Source: Seiridium cupressi
Lineage: Eukaryota > Ascomycota > Sordariomycetes > Amphisphaeriales > Sporocadaceae
Length of the DNA: 64,000 nt
Assembly: GCA_036674765.1 (NCBI GenBank)
Contig: JARVKI010000034.1
Location: 343,934-407,933, forward strand
Direction: 5' to 3'
The position numbers and the translations under genes are program-made. A model generated the notes under the pieces. That model worked only from the letters and a program-made list of their open reading frames with translations, was not told the origin of the DNA and made no database searches. This document shows, in pieces, positions 21,765 through 37,952 of the stretch (its first letter is position 1; every line of letters begins with the position of its first letter).

Positions 21765-24700
21765 TATCGGAGCCGGGAACCACGAACAGACCGCACTGCA
21801 AGAAAGACCTTATTCTTGTCACCCCTGTACCTTGGGATGGGGATTGCGGGAAAGTGCTTGGGAAAGTCACCCGAGTATGTGGGGTCCCTGAGACCTGCCT
21901 CTGGGGACTCTTCCCTGATGGGGCTTCTCAGATGAAAGCAGAGGCCGTCGGTGCAGGCGATAGGTGGAGAATCAATCCGGTGCACATTGGATCTAGAGCT
22001 GGCCGATAAGCTTGCATGCAATATGGATAAAAGGGGGCCCCAACAACAACATGGTGCGATGCTTTGTGGTAACATCTCGGATTGAGTATCGCGATAGGTG
22101 CTCATAAACCAACGCTGTACTGTCATCACCCCGCACCGTTGTCATGCTTGCAGCGCCCGCCTTGGTCTTGTCGTCTACCGTTGCGCTGTGGACAGTTGTT
22201 CATCGCCAAGTGTGCTTATTTTGCACCGCCGCCATGTCGATAGCCATCTTGGCACTTGGCAAAGCTTGTCCTGCGTGAGGACACTTGGCGTTCCCATGAG
22301 AGCTTTTTGCCCATCTCGAGTTTGACGGTGCATCTCGCGATCAGCTATTCAACCTGGGCGAAAGTCTCAATCCAGAACATCCAGAGCATAGGTAAAGAGC
22401 TGTCAGTCAGTCGCGTGTTTCATCGACGTGTCGTCGAGGCGTCGTTAAGTGACTGGCACAAATTGTGTCCCTTGAGACGTGAAGCCATCGTCGAAAAGGC
22501 AGTTAGAAGCCACTGTCGTGCTCCCTGATCCAGATAGTCAGACATGACGGTTGATTGCAACGTCTTGTCCCATCCCAGCCGAAAATGAGCTAGTCACGGT
22601 AGCACCGGATTTGGCTGCTTTGGGGTGTTGAGCTAATTGCTTGTTCCTTCCAGAACACAAGGCCAAGCTTCTCAAGCACGGTGGCTTGTAGAATTTGACA
22701 GCCAAGATGCGAAGAAATGTAACATGATGTGACGCGTCGACAACTGCCGGCGATGTTCCCTGGCGTCATCCAGTAAATGCCGTAAAAATGGTCAATGTCT
22801 AGATTGAACTGTATAGCGGTGACGAGGTAAGTGCGACCAACTCCTGGAGCACGCTGCAAACTTGTTTTCTCGTGAGTATGTTAAATGGTCGAGCTATGCA
22901 CAAGATGTGAATCCGAAGCTTTAGCCAGGTGTGTCATTCTAAAGACGTGGTAAATTAAAGTATGTGATACTAATAATTACATCTCTAGGTGGCTGTATTC
23001 GCATGGGTGCAGGACGTTTTCGAGCATTGTGTATCCCAGATGCCGAGAGAACACTCGTACAAGCCATCGTAAATATAAACATGGCGGACATGCTCTGGGA
23101 TGGAGTTGGGGGCTCCCATTTTCCGGCAACGAGATTAGTGATTGCCAATAAGTGTGCTGCATTACTCAACTACAATGTAGTCATAGACGCCAGGCATCGT
23201 TGGGGTGGACTAGGAACGAAGCTGAGTACATGTAAACACCCCGTCCTGAGCATCGCAAGTTCCAATCCTGCTGCTTGCATGTCCCTTCTCAGAGCACTAA
23301 ATCGTCAGTGATAGAAACAGGAAGGGTGTCGTCACCACAATAGGTTTTGACCTCAAATCTATCAGCTCAACCCGCGACATAGACTTGGCACTTGTTAGGG
23401 AAAATGCGGGACGAATCCAGTCAACGTGCCCTGTGTCATACATCAGAGGCAGCAAGCTTTATGGTACGGCTTTGCATGACAGTGGTCAGGACGGTCGGAC
23501 CAGCTGAGCTCATAACGAGGTAGTGTGTGGTACTGTTGATACGAAATTCCTGATCGACCACAGTGTGCCTTTGTGGATCTTGTAGGAAATTTGGAGTCGC
23601 GTGATTTGGCCGATGGGGAGCCTTCCTGCTAACCATGAATTCCTTATGCTTCTCCTAGGATAATCCTTCTCAGTCAATCACTTGTCAAAGGAGCCCGCTA
23701 ATAATATGTAGTCCTTTTAGTTGGTCTATGGCCTCTTTGGGACCCTGAAGGAAACGAGATACTGCGCATCGACGGTGGGTAGGTTTGAGGGACCTGAGAT
23801 ATGGGACCCATCGGTAAAGTTGCCCATATAATGCTCTAGATTTCCAGAGAGTGGACACTAATCTTGAATTGAATACTATACTATGAAGCAGGCCAATTTC
23901 CCTATTCAGGCGGTGGAGTCCCGTACTCCAATCAACTCATTGTCATGCGGCGCAGATTCTTCTGCGAATTCGCTACATGTGCCAGCTTGTTCAACTCACG
24001 ATACAGGGGCGTGCCGGGACTCAGAGCTTCTAGCCACTCCTGACTCGCGGTTGGGGAGTTGCGCTTCTTGGCTTGTAGTTCCCGCAGGAAATCTTTCATG
24101 GATTGGCACCATGTCGCCTCGGACATCAACGAGCGCTCGTCAACTGGGCGCGAACTGCTGGGTTGGAGTGTCTAAGGTTGGCAATTTGCAGTGTAAGTCA
24201 CAATATTAAAGAGCTTCTCGGAGTAACTATAAATATCCCAAAAAGAAGGCGTGTCAATATGGGCGAATAAGAACGAAGTCTTTCCGCTATAAGTACTATT
24301 AATAAGTACCTAGTAAAGGAAGCATATCACCAGTCCAGCAGACTCGTAGTGGCCACATACTGAGCATGCCTTCCCTTGTCTTGTAACATAACTGTTTTGA
24401 TATCAAATGGAAGTTGAATCAACATGCGGCAATCATGCTTGACGTAATAAGCATACTACCAAGTTAGATACCTACCAGACATGCTTCAAACCAGCTGGAA
24501 GCGTCGAATTACGAACTTCGTATCAGTGCGTTTATCAGATAGACGTTGACCTGGGGCTAACCTCAACATGATACTTGTTTAAAGGTGGCGTTGAGGGTTC
24601 ACAGACTCTAGACTGAACATACCTCAGGGTATAATTGATTTATTGACGAGCAGTAGATCTTGTCCCTCGAATTGGTCAATTGCATTGGTACTATTAATAA

Positions 24701-27152
24701 CAAAGCAATGAACAGCAATGCAAGGGATCGCTTGGTGAATCCGCTGAAAAACTGTTATAAAAAAATTTAGAGAAGTAGTTTCTCTTCTGCCGTAGATGAA
24801 GTGATCACAAAGCGGAGGTCTGTACACGTCCACCGGGGTTTTTACTCAGATGCTCAAGGACTTTCTCCATGCCCGACCGAGTTGCACGTCATAAGACAAT
24901 ATACATGGCAAATATACACTGGTTTTTAGTGCGATGGTGAGTGGGTATGTGGATCGTCGAGGCGGAAACCACATACGTATTACTTTATGCTTAAATGGTG
25001 GATATAGTGCCGTCCACGTCCCACCAGACCTTGCCGAGGTTCAGTCGTTCACGGCATTAGGTTTACATTGGATGATATCGATTCGTACCAGGAGCCGCTC
25101 TCTCATATCTGTGCGTCGGTGCGTACAGGTGATGCTGCCGTCCCAATCATCTAATTTAGACAGGGAGTAGAAGCACCACGAATAATAACGTAGCCCGACT
25201 TTTAGTACAGCTTAACGTACTCGCAGTAGTGGGCAACCGTGTTTTATTCCACCGGTTGTCTTTAGTTACGACTCCCATTGTTTTGTCTTATCTTATATCA
25301 GTCGGTCGACTTCTCAATGGGACATTTCAAGCGTGCCACTTCTCTCTGTCTTACGCTCGCCCGGTGCTTGTAATACTGCACGAGACACGCGTTCGCATAG
25401 ACGATCATGGCTGTCTTTCAAGTGGCTCTGATGAACGCCGACTGGAACTAAGTTTCGAGATTCAAATTACAGGCAACTATTCATCTTAGCCGGTAGGTGG
25501 TGCGCCTGTAATTTTGCATGGCTCTAGAGGGAAAGCTACGTCCTTCCAGGAGTCTACGTCTGAAGTGAATCCCTAGAGTGTCGTCCCTGGCAATAAATAC
25601 CCATATCCCGTTCGGTTGTCCACTTTCTTGTTGAAGCAATACTTCAAGACTATACGTAGCTGAAATGATCAAGAAGAGTCTTTGTTGCAAGGCCGCCACA
25701 TCCATTGCAGGATCAATATCTGCCCAGTGATCTGATTTCCTTCCGTAAGGCTTGTAAGCCTGATCTATCAATGTATAGAGGGGGCAAGTATCGTATATGT
25801 GAATAATGCCAAGTGAGGACCTGGCTTGACCGAGTTCCACGAGCAACCGTAGTGGAATTGCCATCTCGACTACAGTGAATCGAAAGTGTCCAAGATGAGG
25901 TGATTGGAGAAAGCCATATCACTACTCGGAGGCAGTCAGATCCATATAAGCTGAAGTGCCACGTAAAAAGATATTCGATGCGAGTGAAACTTAATTTTTC
26001 AGTTGTCGGCAGTCGGAGAGGAAGTGACAGAGACGATGTTGTCTCTTATTGTAGTGTATTGTCAAAACCAAACTTGAAATATACAGTGAAACACCTGAGC
26101 AGGACACGTATAGAATGTTCAGATCTCGATACATTCTTGAGCAATGCTCGGTGTCCCTTCACCTACCTGAGATGCGGCTATTTCCCCCGAGAAAACTGAC
26201 TGACCTGGCGCGATATTTTGGCTCATCGACCTGCTCATCCCCAACTATAAAACGAACACCACAGCTCCCGACTTGTGCTTAGTACAATGCAATCTTCTTT
26301 CATGCACCTATTTGCTTCATGCTGCAAATCCAACACGTCACGCTTGCAGAAATACCTTCTGGCATGGCATCCATGAGTTAAGTCGTTTTATTTGGTAGAA
26401 TGATGTTTCTCTCAGCTTTCATAGCATTTAGACGGCCCCCAATTGCCCGGTGCTTACAGCACACGAGTGCCATAAAAATGAACATTTAATAGACTGGGTC
26501 TAGGCGCAACAGCTATATCGAGAATTTTTGAATGTACAATAGCGCCGTTGAGAGGAGTATGGCTTATTGTTCGGGATGAATGCCATTTAAACGCCACCGT
26601 TCTATCTCTGGATGATGGGATGAATGTAGTATCACACCCGCTTGGACCTTCGCGACTCCCAAACGTGGCATGTCTTGAGATAGGAATCAACATCTAGCAG
26701 AGATCTAGCAGAGACAAATACTCGTGTCATCAAACGACCCTGTGATCAGCATACTTGATCTGTCTGCGCGCGCTGCCCTGCTGTGTTCGGCCATGCCCCT
26801 TGTCGCTCCATAGCTAGCACATGTATACCTGGTACCGACGTGTTCCAGTTGTGTATAAGTGTTGAACACAACTGTGGCTTGACGAGTGACCCGCCATCGG
26901 GGCTGCTCGTTCTCAGGACGAAGTTTCCGTCGGTGACGCAAGGTCTCATCCCACATTACCGAGTCGAAGCGAAGAGGAAGCATCTGGATGGAAAACCATA
27001 AAGGGGATGAACAGTGAGAGCTCGATCGTCTTGAGCTGAAAGGCCCATAGCCTGTTTTCCTGCAACTCATCACAGTCGGTATTCCATCCATCATGTGCTC
27101 GGCCGGCTCGGACCCTGTCGACCTTGGGTGTAGATCTCTGCTCGCGCTGCAA

Positions 27153-27711
27153 CTACGACCCATCGTCGCTGTCGTCGGTCTCCATCACTTCCTTCAGTAA
27201 GTCTTTGGTGTACTTAACCAGATCCTGTACGACTTCGGTGGGCAAAGCCAGGTTGTTCTCCCCCGCTCCAGCTCCGTTCACAGCTTTAGATTTGCCATTT
27301 GTTGTGGTCCCGTTCACCTCGCCGTTCTTTGCCAGATCTTTGCTGCCCTTGGCCTGGGTGTCGAGTCTGACTTCCTCCAGCACTTTCCTGATTAGGGTAG
27401 GGAAAGTAGTGACTTCGCCGCTCCGTAACAGCTCGACCCCGCGCTGTTCGAGAGCAGTCGGCCAATTCGAGGGATCGGAATGTAGTCTGTGGAGTAATCT
27501 TTCTTGGATCCTGTTATAGAAAAAGTCTTCTTAGTATCATGCTATGTCTCGTCTCAGCTTGGATCGGAGTTATGAAGCCTTACTTTTCGATATAGCCCTC
27601 ATGAATTAGAATCTTGTAAATCTCATTGCGCGCTTCTGTGTCTAATGTCGCAGAAGTGTACTGGTCCGCTGCAGCTGGGAGCTTGGCTTTTGCCGAGGGC
27701 GGAGGCGACAT
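27153..27711 (-). CDS. ENY2/SUS1-like small helical protein (putative transcription/mRNA-export factor)
   Basis: Exons are 27711-27584 and 27510-27153, joined across a 73-nt intron (GTAAGG...CAG) in phase 2, giving 161 residues. The order of predicted helices resembles the ENY2/Sus1 family. One helix contains EIYKILIHEG, the next QERLLHRL, a third LIRKVLEEV, and the last VVQDLVKYTKDLLKEVME. ENY2/Sus1 is a subunit of the SAGA deubiquitinase module and the TREX-2 export complex. The protein is longer than the usual about 100 residues. It has a Pro/Ala-rich N-terminus, an NG/NGA-rich linker of about 35 residues before the last helix, and an acidic tail. The gene structure is well supported. The family call is by eye and tentative. 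It may be a divergent paralogue instead of Sus1 itself, or an unrelated helical protein. Confidence 0.72.
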
Positions 27712-28834
27712 GATGTGTGGCTTGGCGAGTCTCTTGAGACTTGAAGCTCAGGAAATAGATTGGCGAGTTCCCGTGAGAGCATTAATGATTGTCAATAGAA
27801 GTAAGTGCTCCCCTCTTTTGTTGTAGGAACTGCTTGTTTGTCGCTGTAGGCAAGTTCCGGCGAAAATGGGAACATCGGCTCCGCGGCAGCAGGTCTCGAC
27901 GGAAAGCGATAATCAACACGCCACAGCGAAAGATCAGGAAGCTCTTAACAGGCCGCGAGGAGGTGACGCGCAATTGTTTGAGCAGGAATGACGAAAGAAC
28001 GGCAAAGGTCGCGAGGCTGATGATTGCGGTAAACTTTGTGGAGGCGAGGCTGGATTCCAAGTGGGCTGGAATGTGGGGGCCCCAGTGGACGGGGGTCGCT
28101 AAGCGCCCGTTCTTTTTGTTCCACCCCTAACGCTATAGAAACCAGGCAGGTGAATACGTATTGATTTATTGTCTTGTTTTTATGAAAATACGGTGCTCTA
28201 TGATCGTATGTGTATTCTGCGAGAGTCCTTTGGACCACCCATGGTCTTCTTTAAAAAGCCCAACTGGCCTAGAGAACTTTCTGCTCCAGAGAAACCTCGC
28301 CTAGACCAGGTTCCCATTGCTTACACTGCCGTCTCCAAACTAATGTAGTGGTTCTGGTGTGGAAGTGTGAGAAATGAGTATACCATCATACAATTCGAGG
28401 TGAAATGTATGTCGCGCTTGTCATACTCAGCAGCTGTATACTGGCACCACATAATGTTGGATGTATGCTGGCAAAGTTCATAGGGGACTATGAAATGGCA
28501 AGGTCTTGCCTAGGCAGCACGAAACATTTCAAGAAATGCAGAGAAATTAGGAGATCATTTATCAAATCTATCATGAACTATCCGCATAAACTGCTGCGTC
28601 CTATGTAAGGCGAGAGCTCCCCCAACACTTTAGGGAGTCGGAAAGATGTCCACATGCAAGGGGAGACCAAGTCGGCTATTCCGCTTAACTCGCCAGCCAG
28701 AGGCAAACCACTCATTACCACGATTCTTGCCTCCACGATCGCCTCATATGCCCATGTCTACCATGATACCACGATTGCTATGGCCCGAAGGAAATTAGAG
28801 TACACGGAGGGTTGGTATTAAGTGACTGTATGAT

Positions 28835-31640
<2,806 letters not shown>

Positions 31641-34600
31641 TGTGTGTGTGTGGTGAGATGTACCTCTGTGTGTGAACGGAGAGATGGGTGATGGGATGTT
31701 GCCGAGGGTGGTGGCAGGAAGAGGCTTTGATATTAAATGTTGCGAATATCAAAAAAGCCTAAACAAGGAAGAGAATGGTATCTGAGGGAAGGTTTCTCCG
31801 ATCCAGCAGAAAATCGCAGAAGATTTTGGTGATGGAGGAAGGGATTTGGAGAAGTTGAGAGTGGAAGTGTTGTTAGCAGTTGAGTGAGTTGCTCAACGAG
31901 CTTGGTCGGCAGGCACAAGGTGTTAGGCAATCCACAGATGATGCAGTGAGTTCCAGTGGGAGCTCGGGCCACAAGCTGGTTTATCCACTAGGTGCCAGGG
32001 TGTCCCGCCTACGCCCGCCACCTCAGCAGCTGTGGCCAAGTGGCCCTTTCGGTGATTCCAAAGCTTCCAAGTCCTTCTAAAGGTGGATTTAGGTGCTGAC
32101 TGATAAGGCGAAATTGCTCAGACTAGCTGTTTCCGCCTTGCCTGCGCAGTCTGGTCCTGGAGTTGAAGCTACCTTAGGCAGGCGGGTGTACGCAATCGAT
32201 TGTGATTCGCTGGAGTTAAGCTCGTGGCGTGTCTACATGTATGCATACAGATTGTGCAGTATCGACTTCTTGGTCTCTGCAACCGCTGTTTTCGATGAAA
32301 TTGCTTGGAAGAATCCATCGCCGTATTGAGCCATTGATTCAGCCTGCACATCTAGAGGCGTCCTGTAGTGTTTAGCCATTCAAAGACGCTGGCCCCGACG
32401 AGACTTTCGTATCTAGCCTCTCTACCCATTCACCCGGAAAGCGCTTGGACGAATTTCTGAAGCGCATGTCAAGTCCGCTGATATCATGACTCGCAAATCC
32501 TAGTTACTCGCCTGACTTGAGTCCGCCAGAGTCTCATCATCACCTAACGTTACCTAGTACCGCGAACCAACTCATGTTATTCTTGCCACGTTGGTCAATG
32601 CGTTGCAACAAGTCTTTTCGTAATTGCTTTTCTTTATTTCGTTCAATCCTACCATATCCTGCACTGCGTAGGACATGCAGGCTGTTGCAGACACCCACTC
32701 ATAATTGGCGGCAATAAGACCATCCAGGTTCTGATGGCCGAATCAACTAGCAGTACTCTCTCTGAGTCTGACAAAACTGGCCCTTTTCTCGATTCTTGTG
32801 TAGCCTCCAGGCTTTTAGTAATGGATGTGAGTATAAGAGACCTTTGGACTTTTCTTCGTCCCTTATGAGGCATCTCTTCATTGCATGCACTCGAAATACT
32901 TCTTTGCAATCAAGTTAGAGAGGCAATCCCTTTCCTGGATATCTTCCCTTGAATGCCTAAGTATGGATTAGAAGCAGTTGACATCGACAATTTGTCAGTA
33001 AATTCCTTTGAGAAGGTGCATATCGATACGGATAATATAATCATACTCAAGGAAGGGAGGGGTTGGGGTTGGGGTTGGGGTTGAAATGAAGAACGTAACG
33101 ACGTAACCCCTGTAATGGGTCCTGAATAGTTTAGAGTTGAGCAAAACTAGCTATTTATAGACATTTGATTTCCGGTGATCATTGTGTATTTGCCCTGTGT
33201 AGAAAGTCTCCATGGAAACAAGATCTCATGCAACCATGAGAGGAGCGTCTATGACTCTTTTGTGTAACACCCCTGGAGGTATACCAGCAGACTCCTGGGT
33301 GCGGCTGTTTTTGCCACACAAAGGCGTCCCTTATTAAGCATCTCGGAAATGTTATTTATAGCAGCTCTAGCTCTGCGATCTTTGTGTCAGCTAGATTTGT
33401 CTTGTTTCGCGGCCTCATCTAGTAGACAGCTTTGAGTTGCGGGATCCAGCGCCTTGGAACTTCTGAATGCTTTATTAAGTAGTTGAGCGTCCTTGTCTCT
33501 GTCTGTAAGGTGCCTGGCCACCTCGTGAATGGCTCTCTACAATAAAAACTAGGTTGAATGTGGTGTTTTTTTGTAACAGACGTGGATAAATTGGGGTTTA
33601 GGTTATTGGGAAGAACATCAACGTAGTTTACCCTGCATTGGCGAAGTCATTTTCGCAAATTGGGCAGTTATAAGATAATTGTCGCTGTACTAGTTGGTAT
33701 GTATACTGTCGAATAAAGGCATATTGATCCTTGCATAGTAGGTATATCGCAGGGAAATATGCAGATTCCTGGCGCAGATGGCAGAGTCTTGGATGAGAAG
33801 TGTTGTTGAATCCTAACTGGCTCTTTTTATATAGGCCTTTCGAGGAATGTATACCACTATTCAATCCCTGTCATTGCTACAGCGCCTAAGCATAAACACC
33901 GGCATTATTTTACATTCTAGGTTTTCTTATCATGTTATTGCACTGTAAATATTTGTGACAGACCAATGTATGGAACTCAATATCTCCTTTACACAGCAGC
34001 CAAGCGAAGCCACAAATAAGAATGCAACGGCTACGTAAGAGGCTTTTGCGCACACTCGTTGAACTAATTAGCACTACACACAATCTCGTATGGATGTGGG
34101 TTATTTGGAAAGGATGTGATTATATACTAGAGGGGATCCAGAATTCTTGTGTCTTCAGCAGACCAGCAGTATCTTGCTCTAGCCCGTTTAAAGATGTGAT
34201 ATCGAACGGCGTCTTCAAGTCTACACAGGCCGCATATACCATCGGATGATCCTCAATAAAATCATAATTATAGTCATTTATATAATGCCGGGCTTTTCCC
34301 ATATCGGGCTGATTAATTTGCTTGGAAAGTCAAAAGCATATTCAGAGCAGCACTTCATCCAAAGGCGGATATATGGAATGTTTCGTATCCTTTCAGAGTA
34401 ATATCCAAGCAGTGGATGCTTAAATCATTGTTTTAAACCTTCTGACGACGTCAGATTATGTTTCCTCATATAAAAACAGGGGACCACGTCACTGAAAATA
34501 CTTTTTGATCCTATAAAGGGCCTGTTGCCATTATGTATTTGGGCTTTCTCAGAGAAGGCCTGCGTCAGGAAGAACCGCTAGTTTTACAGTGACTCTTGAA

Positions 34601-35980
34601 GAAAACGGTTGGAGGGATGCCATGGTGTATTTACATCTGTCCTTTGATGTCCTCCCGTTGGGGCTGTGTGCACACACGCAAGATTCTTGCACTTAACAAA
34701 TGACCTCCTAATAACACTCTGTGATATGGACTGCGCATGAATTAAATCCAGACATCTTCTTCGAAAATAATGCCTTAATATAGTAGTATTAGTGTGGCCT
34801 TGATCTACTCTTAGAATTGTATTCTGTAAACTCTAGCAAGGTAGTGTGGTACAAACACATTTTACCCTGGCTGTAGTCTATAATGCATATATACTATACA
34901 TAAGGGCGGGTCCATATCTAGGACGAATGTTTCCATTCCACAAGAAGTAGAGGAAATAACAGATGAATTCTACCGTGGTAGATGCTATTCTGTATGGCTG
35001 TAGTCTGATAACCTTTCTAGACTCTTCTTTCCTTTTTATATGAGAAGAGGACGCTAAGCTTAAGGGAAAGTAATCCCTCGATCCACGAGAGACTATGCGT
35101 TTGCGATATGCCTCGCCCAGAAGGCCGTCGAACGCTGCTATGTCATCGTAGAAACAGCAGCCGTTTCCATGGGAAAACACTAGTCTTTTTCTTTTTTCTC
35201 CTCTCCTCTCATATGAACTCCGAGACCATCCGCAGCAAGGATGTGAAAAGGTAGAAATGGAAGTCAAAATTCGTGGTTACTGTGAACTTGGATATCAGAG
35301 TATATAATCGTCCAGGCTCAAAGTGTCAATTCGGCTATGAAATGAATGCCGTATGGATGTCATCAGACGTATACATGCAGGTTCGTCAAATAGGTGGTTA
35401 TTATCACCAATCTATAGTACCGGAAGAGATTCTAGAAATATTAGGCAAATCACTTAGAACTGATGGTGAACGATTCTAATACTGCTGCAAGAGAGCGAAA
35501 TATGTCAAACTGGATGTATACACAAGTATCAAAGTCATACCTCCTCATTTTGGCAAGATTGCATTCAATCTTAGTAGTTAGCGAATTCTTAACCTCGAAT
35601 TCGAGGGAGTAAATAACGCCTATTTCTTGCTGTCCTGATAAGCAAGCGTGAGCAAGAGGCTTGAGATTCTCTTGAAGAACTCGCATCACTACTGGTAGCA
35701 ACGTCGGTTCATCGGAAATCGTATATGCTCTTGAGTGATTCTGACCTAAAAACTGCAAGGGCATCTTATCTATCATGTCGGTCATTTGCTAACAGTCGTC
35801 ACTATTTCCATAGAAACCTCGTCATGTCTCGCAGCCTATTCTACCATAGCCGCGACTAACCAATGAAACGCAAGAGATTTAATGTTATCTCGGCTGCACC
35901 CCGTAATCCCACCCGTTTGTATGTCCTAGCCCTTGCAAACAGGTACAGCCGGTCAAGCAGTTTCGAATGGATCCTTTGGT
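31641..35980. other. 4.3-kb gap, locally AT-rich, no supported gene
   Basis: The left end is the promoter of cdc48 (minus strand). From about 32.9 to 35.8 kb the sequence is A/T-rich. It contains several minus-strand frames with somewhat protein-like translations, at 33628-33864, 34120-34302, 34878-35267 and 35450-35785, but none has a recognisable domain and they are not joined by clear introns. They may be remnants of a decayed gene or element. A guanine-rich (GGGGTT)n tract lies at 33.06 kb. Confidence 0.5.
33059..33082 (+). repeat. (GGGGTT)4 tract, G-quadruplex-forming sequence
   Basis: Four GGGG runs at 33059-33062, 33065-33068, 33071-33074 and 33077-33080 are separated by TT, the ideal spacing for an intramolecular G-quadruplex. 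A GGGAGGGG lies immediately upstream. It differs from the fungal telomere repeat TTAGGG. It lies about 1.4 kb upstream of the cdc48 start codon, and no role is evident. Confidence 0.85.
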
Positions 35981-36902
35981 CTAGTGAGCCATGACTTGCT
36001 GAGCGGGTTTCGAGCCATCGGGTGCAGGCTTGTCATCGACTTCCATGGCATCATCGCCATCCTCAGCAGCCTCGCCCTCGCCCTCTTCCTCCTCTAGCTC
36101 GTCCTCACTCTCATTCTCAAGGTCGACGCTGCCATCTTCGGACATCTCATCCTCCTCAGCAGGCTCAGCAACCTCGTCAGTGCCACCCATCTCAGCATCG
36201 CCAACAGCAGTAGCAACAGCAGCAGCAGCAGATGACTCGCCGTCGGCGCCAACCTCTACGGCAGCCTCTTCCGCTTCCTCCTCAGCAAGCTCCTCGGCGC
36301 CATATTCTTCTTCGTCAGCCACGACGTCGGCCTCAGGTTGCTCAGGCGGGAACTCAGCGGGTGCCGAAGCCTCAGAATCCCACTTGATGGCAAAGCGCGT
36401 AACTCTAGGCTTATCTGCGAGGACATTGCGTCGTATCTTCTCGATAATTGGCTTAGCAGGAGGGTCCGCGCTTAGCTCATCTGTTTCATATTCATTATTC
36501 ACGTAATAGCCAACGCGGACAAACTCTCGGCCATCATAGGCGCAAGTCAAGAGGACGACAGTAACACCAAGGACGTCGGCATCAGGAATACGTTTAGTGT
36601 CGGGAGCATCTGCCTCGAAAACGAACTTGTTGACGCCGACGGGAATAGGACCGACGAGAAGCGAATCGAGTTCTTGGTCATATTGGTCAGAGGTAGCAGA
36701 GCCGACGTATGTGAGCTTCCACTCGAGATCTGGACGGTGCGACGATCAGCTGGTTGCATATGACGCTGCGAAATTTGGTTGGCGACAGCTTACCCTTCTC
36801 CAAAGGCTCAAGACACTCGAATGTGATCTCCAAGTCATACTTGTCGGTGAACTTGGCGGGGTTGTTGAGGATGTTGACCCCGAGGAGCGATACGACCGAC
36901 AT
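35981..36902 (-). CDS. asf1: Histone H3-H4 chaperone ASF1
   Basis: Exons are 36902-36794 and 36729-35981, joined across a 64-nt intron (GTAAGC...CAG) that splits a Lys-Asp pair, giving 285 residues. ASF1 binds the H3-H4 dimer and hands it to CAF-1 or HIRA for nucleosome assembly. It acts in replication, transcription and H3K56 acetylation. The immunoglobulin-like core fills the first about 155 residues. It starts MSVVSLLG, includes [11 protein letters not shown] after the splice junction and VGPIPVG later, and ends near NNEYETDEL. The tail (about 190-285) is long and acidic, as in yeast but longer than in animals, with Ala/Glu/Asp repeats. The gene is divergent from rna14, and the roughly 1-kb region between them must contain both promoters. 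Confidence 0.97.
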
Positions 36903-37952
36903 GTTGAATAATCCTGATTTGCGGTGTAGTGATTTCAAGTCGTCAACAAGTGATTTCAAAGGAGGAAGTCTGTGTGTGCTTGTGGGAATGAGGAAACGTG
37001 GGCAAGTTTTTGACGGCGACGAGAAATGGAGAGTTCAAAGAAGAACAAGCAGAGCTACGAAATGTGACTGATCTATTTGTTTTGCGCTGGTCTCATTATT
37101 GACATTGACCTGGCGGCGGGTCCTCTTCATTTTGGGCTGGTCTCCGGCGCAGGACGCGATGAAAGCGCGACTCGCGTTGAGTGGTTGCAGGGGCCTGGAG
37201 GTAGCTCGCTAAGCCCCACCATGCGTGTCAGAGTGGACTCAATTGGCAGATTAGCACTGTGCACAGGCCAATATGCGACTTGTGCTGCTGGCTGTCCCTC
37301 CTGGCCTCAGCCTCACAGTCGCTGTGGCTTGTCAGCCCATAATGGTCCCAAAGGTTCGACTAGGTGGCCATATTCCAACCTTGAAAGTACTCAACGGAGA
37401 TAGATGTGCTGCTGTGATTAGCTCCAAAGTACAAAGTCCAAGAATTGTTCGAACAGCTCCACCAGCTTCCTGGTCTTCATATCGTCCCTCCACTCGCTAG
37501 ATCTGCCAGGTTATGCAATCTGCCGTCCAAGCTCCAGCCTCCTCGGCCATTCTCTTCAGCAACGGACGCTAGCTTTGATCCGTGCCACCCTTGTCACCAT
37601 TTTCTGAAAACACTTGAGACCAGTCGCATTCTTGCCGCACAGCTTCTCGTCCTCCTCACGTCGCCTTGCACCACTACAACTTCTACCCGCTCAGCGTATC
37701 TTGGGATTTGTATCCGACCGACGTCGACAGGTGGAAGGTGACAACCTTCGGTGATTTCTCAGCGCCTCCTCCCTTGCCCTCCTTTCGTTTCCACCGATTC
37801 TGCTTTCCGAACGGCAACCCCGACAACGTTTGCGCATACCTTTGACGATCGAGCTAGGACGACCGCATCTGCACATATACACTACGCCTTGTATCCGCCA
37901 TACGGCACGCCAGGTCGAGTGAGGCTCCTTTGTCACCGCGGGCTTGCTAACC
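36903..37952. promoter_or_regulatory. Shared divergent promoter region, asf1/rna14
   Basis: The 1,050 bases separate the start codons of asf1 (minus) and rna14 (plus). The right half is C/T-rich on the plus strand and resembles a fungal 5' leader. Open frames in it are short. I could not point to a specific factor site with confidence. Confidence 0.5.

Larger units (their letters stand above)
19932..27152. other. 7.2-kb gap with no well-supported gene
   Basis: The left part (about 19.9-22.5 kb) has balanced composition and contains palH's own promoter, a 20-bp tandem duplication at 20.35 kb and one doubtful 298-codon frame (listed separately). From about 23 to 26.7 kb the sequence is more A/T-rich with many short frames on both strands and no protein-like translation. 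Such a region could be a decayed repeat, but I recognised no transposase, reverse transcriptase or terminal repeat. Confidence 0.5.

Noticed and set aside
31700..31730. Proteasome-type PACE element (GGTGGCAAA) upstream of cdc48
   Set aside because: The sequence there reads GGTGGCAGG, two mismatches from the consensus, which is not enough to claim the site.
33059..33082. Interstitial telomere repeat
   Set aside because: The unit is GGGGTT. Filamentous fungi use TTAGGG, and no TTAGGG copies are present around it.
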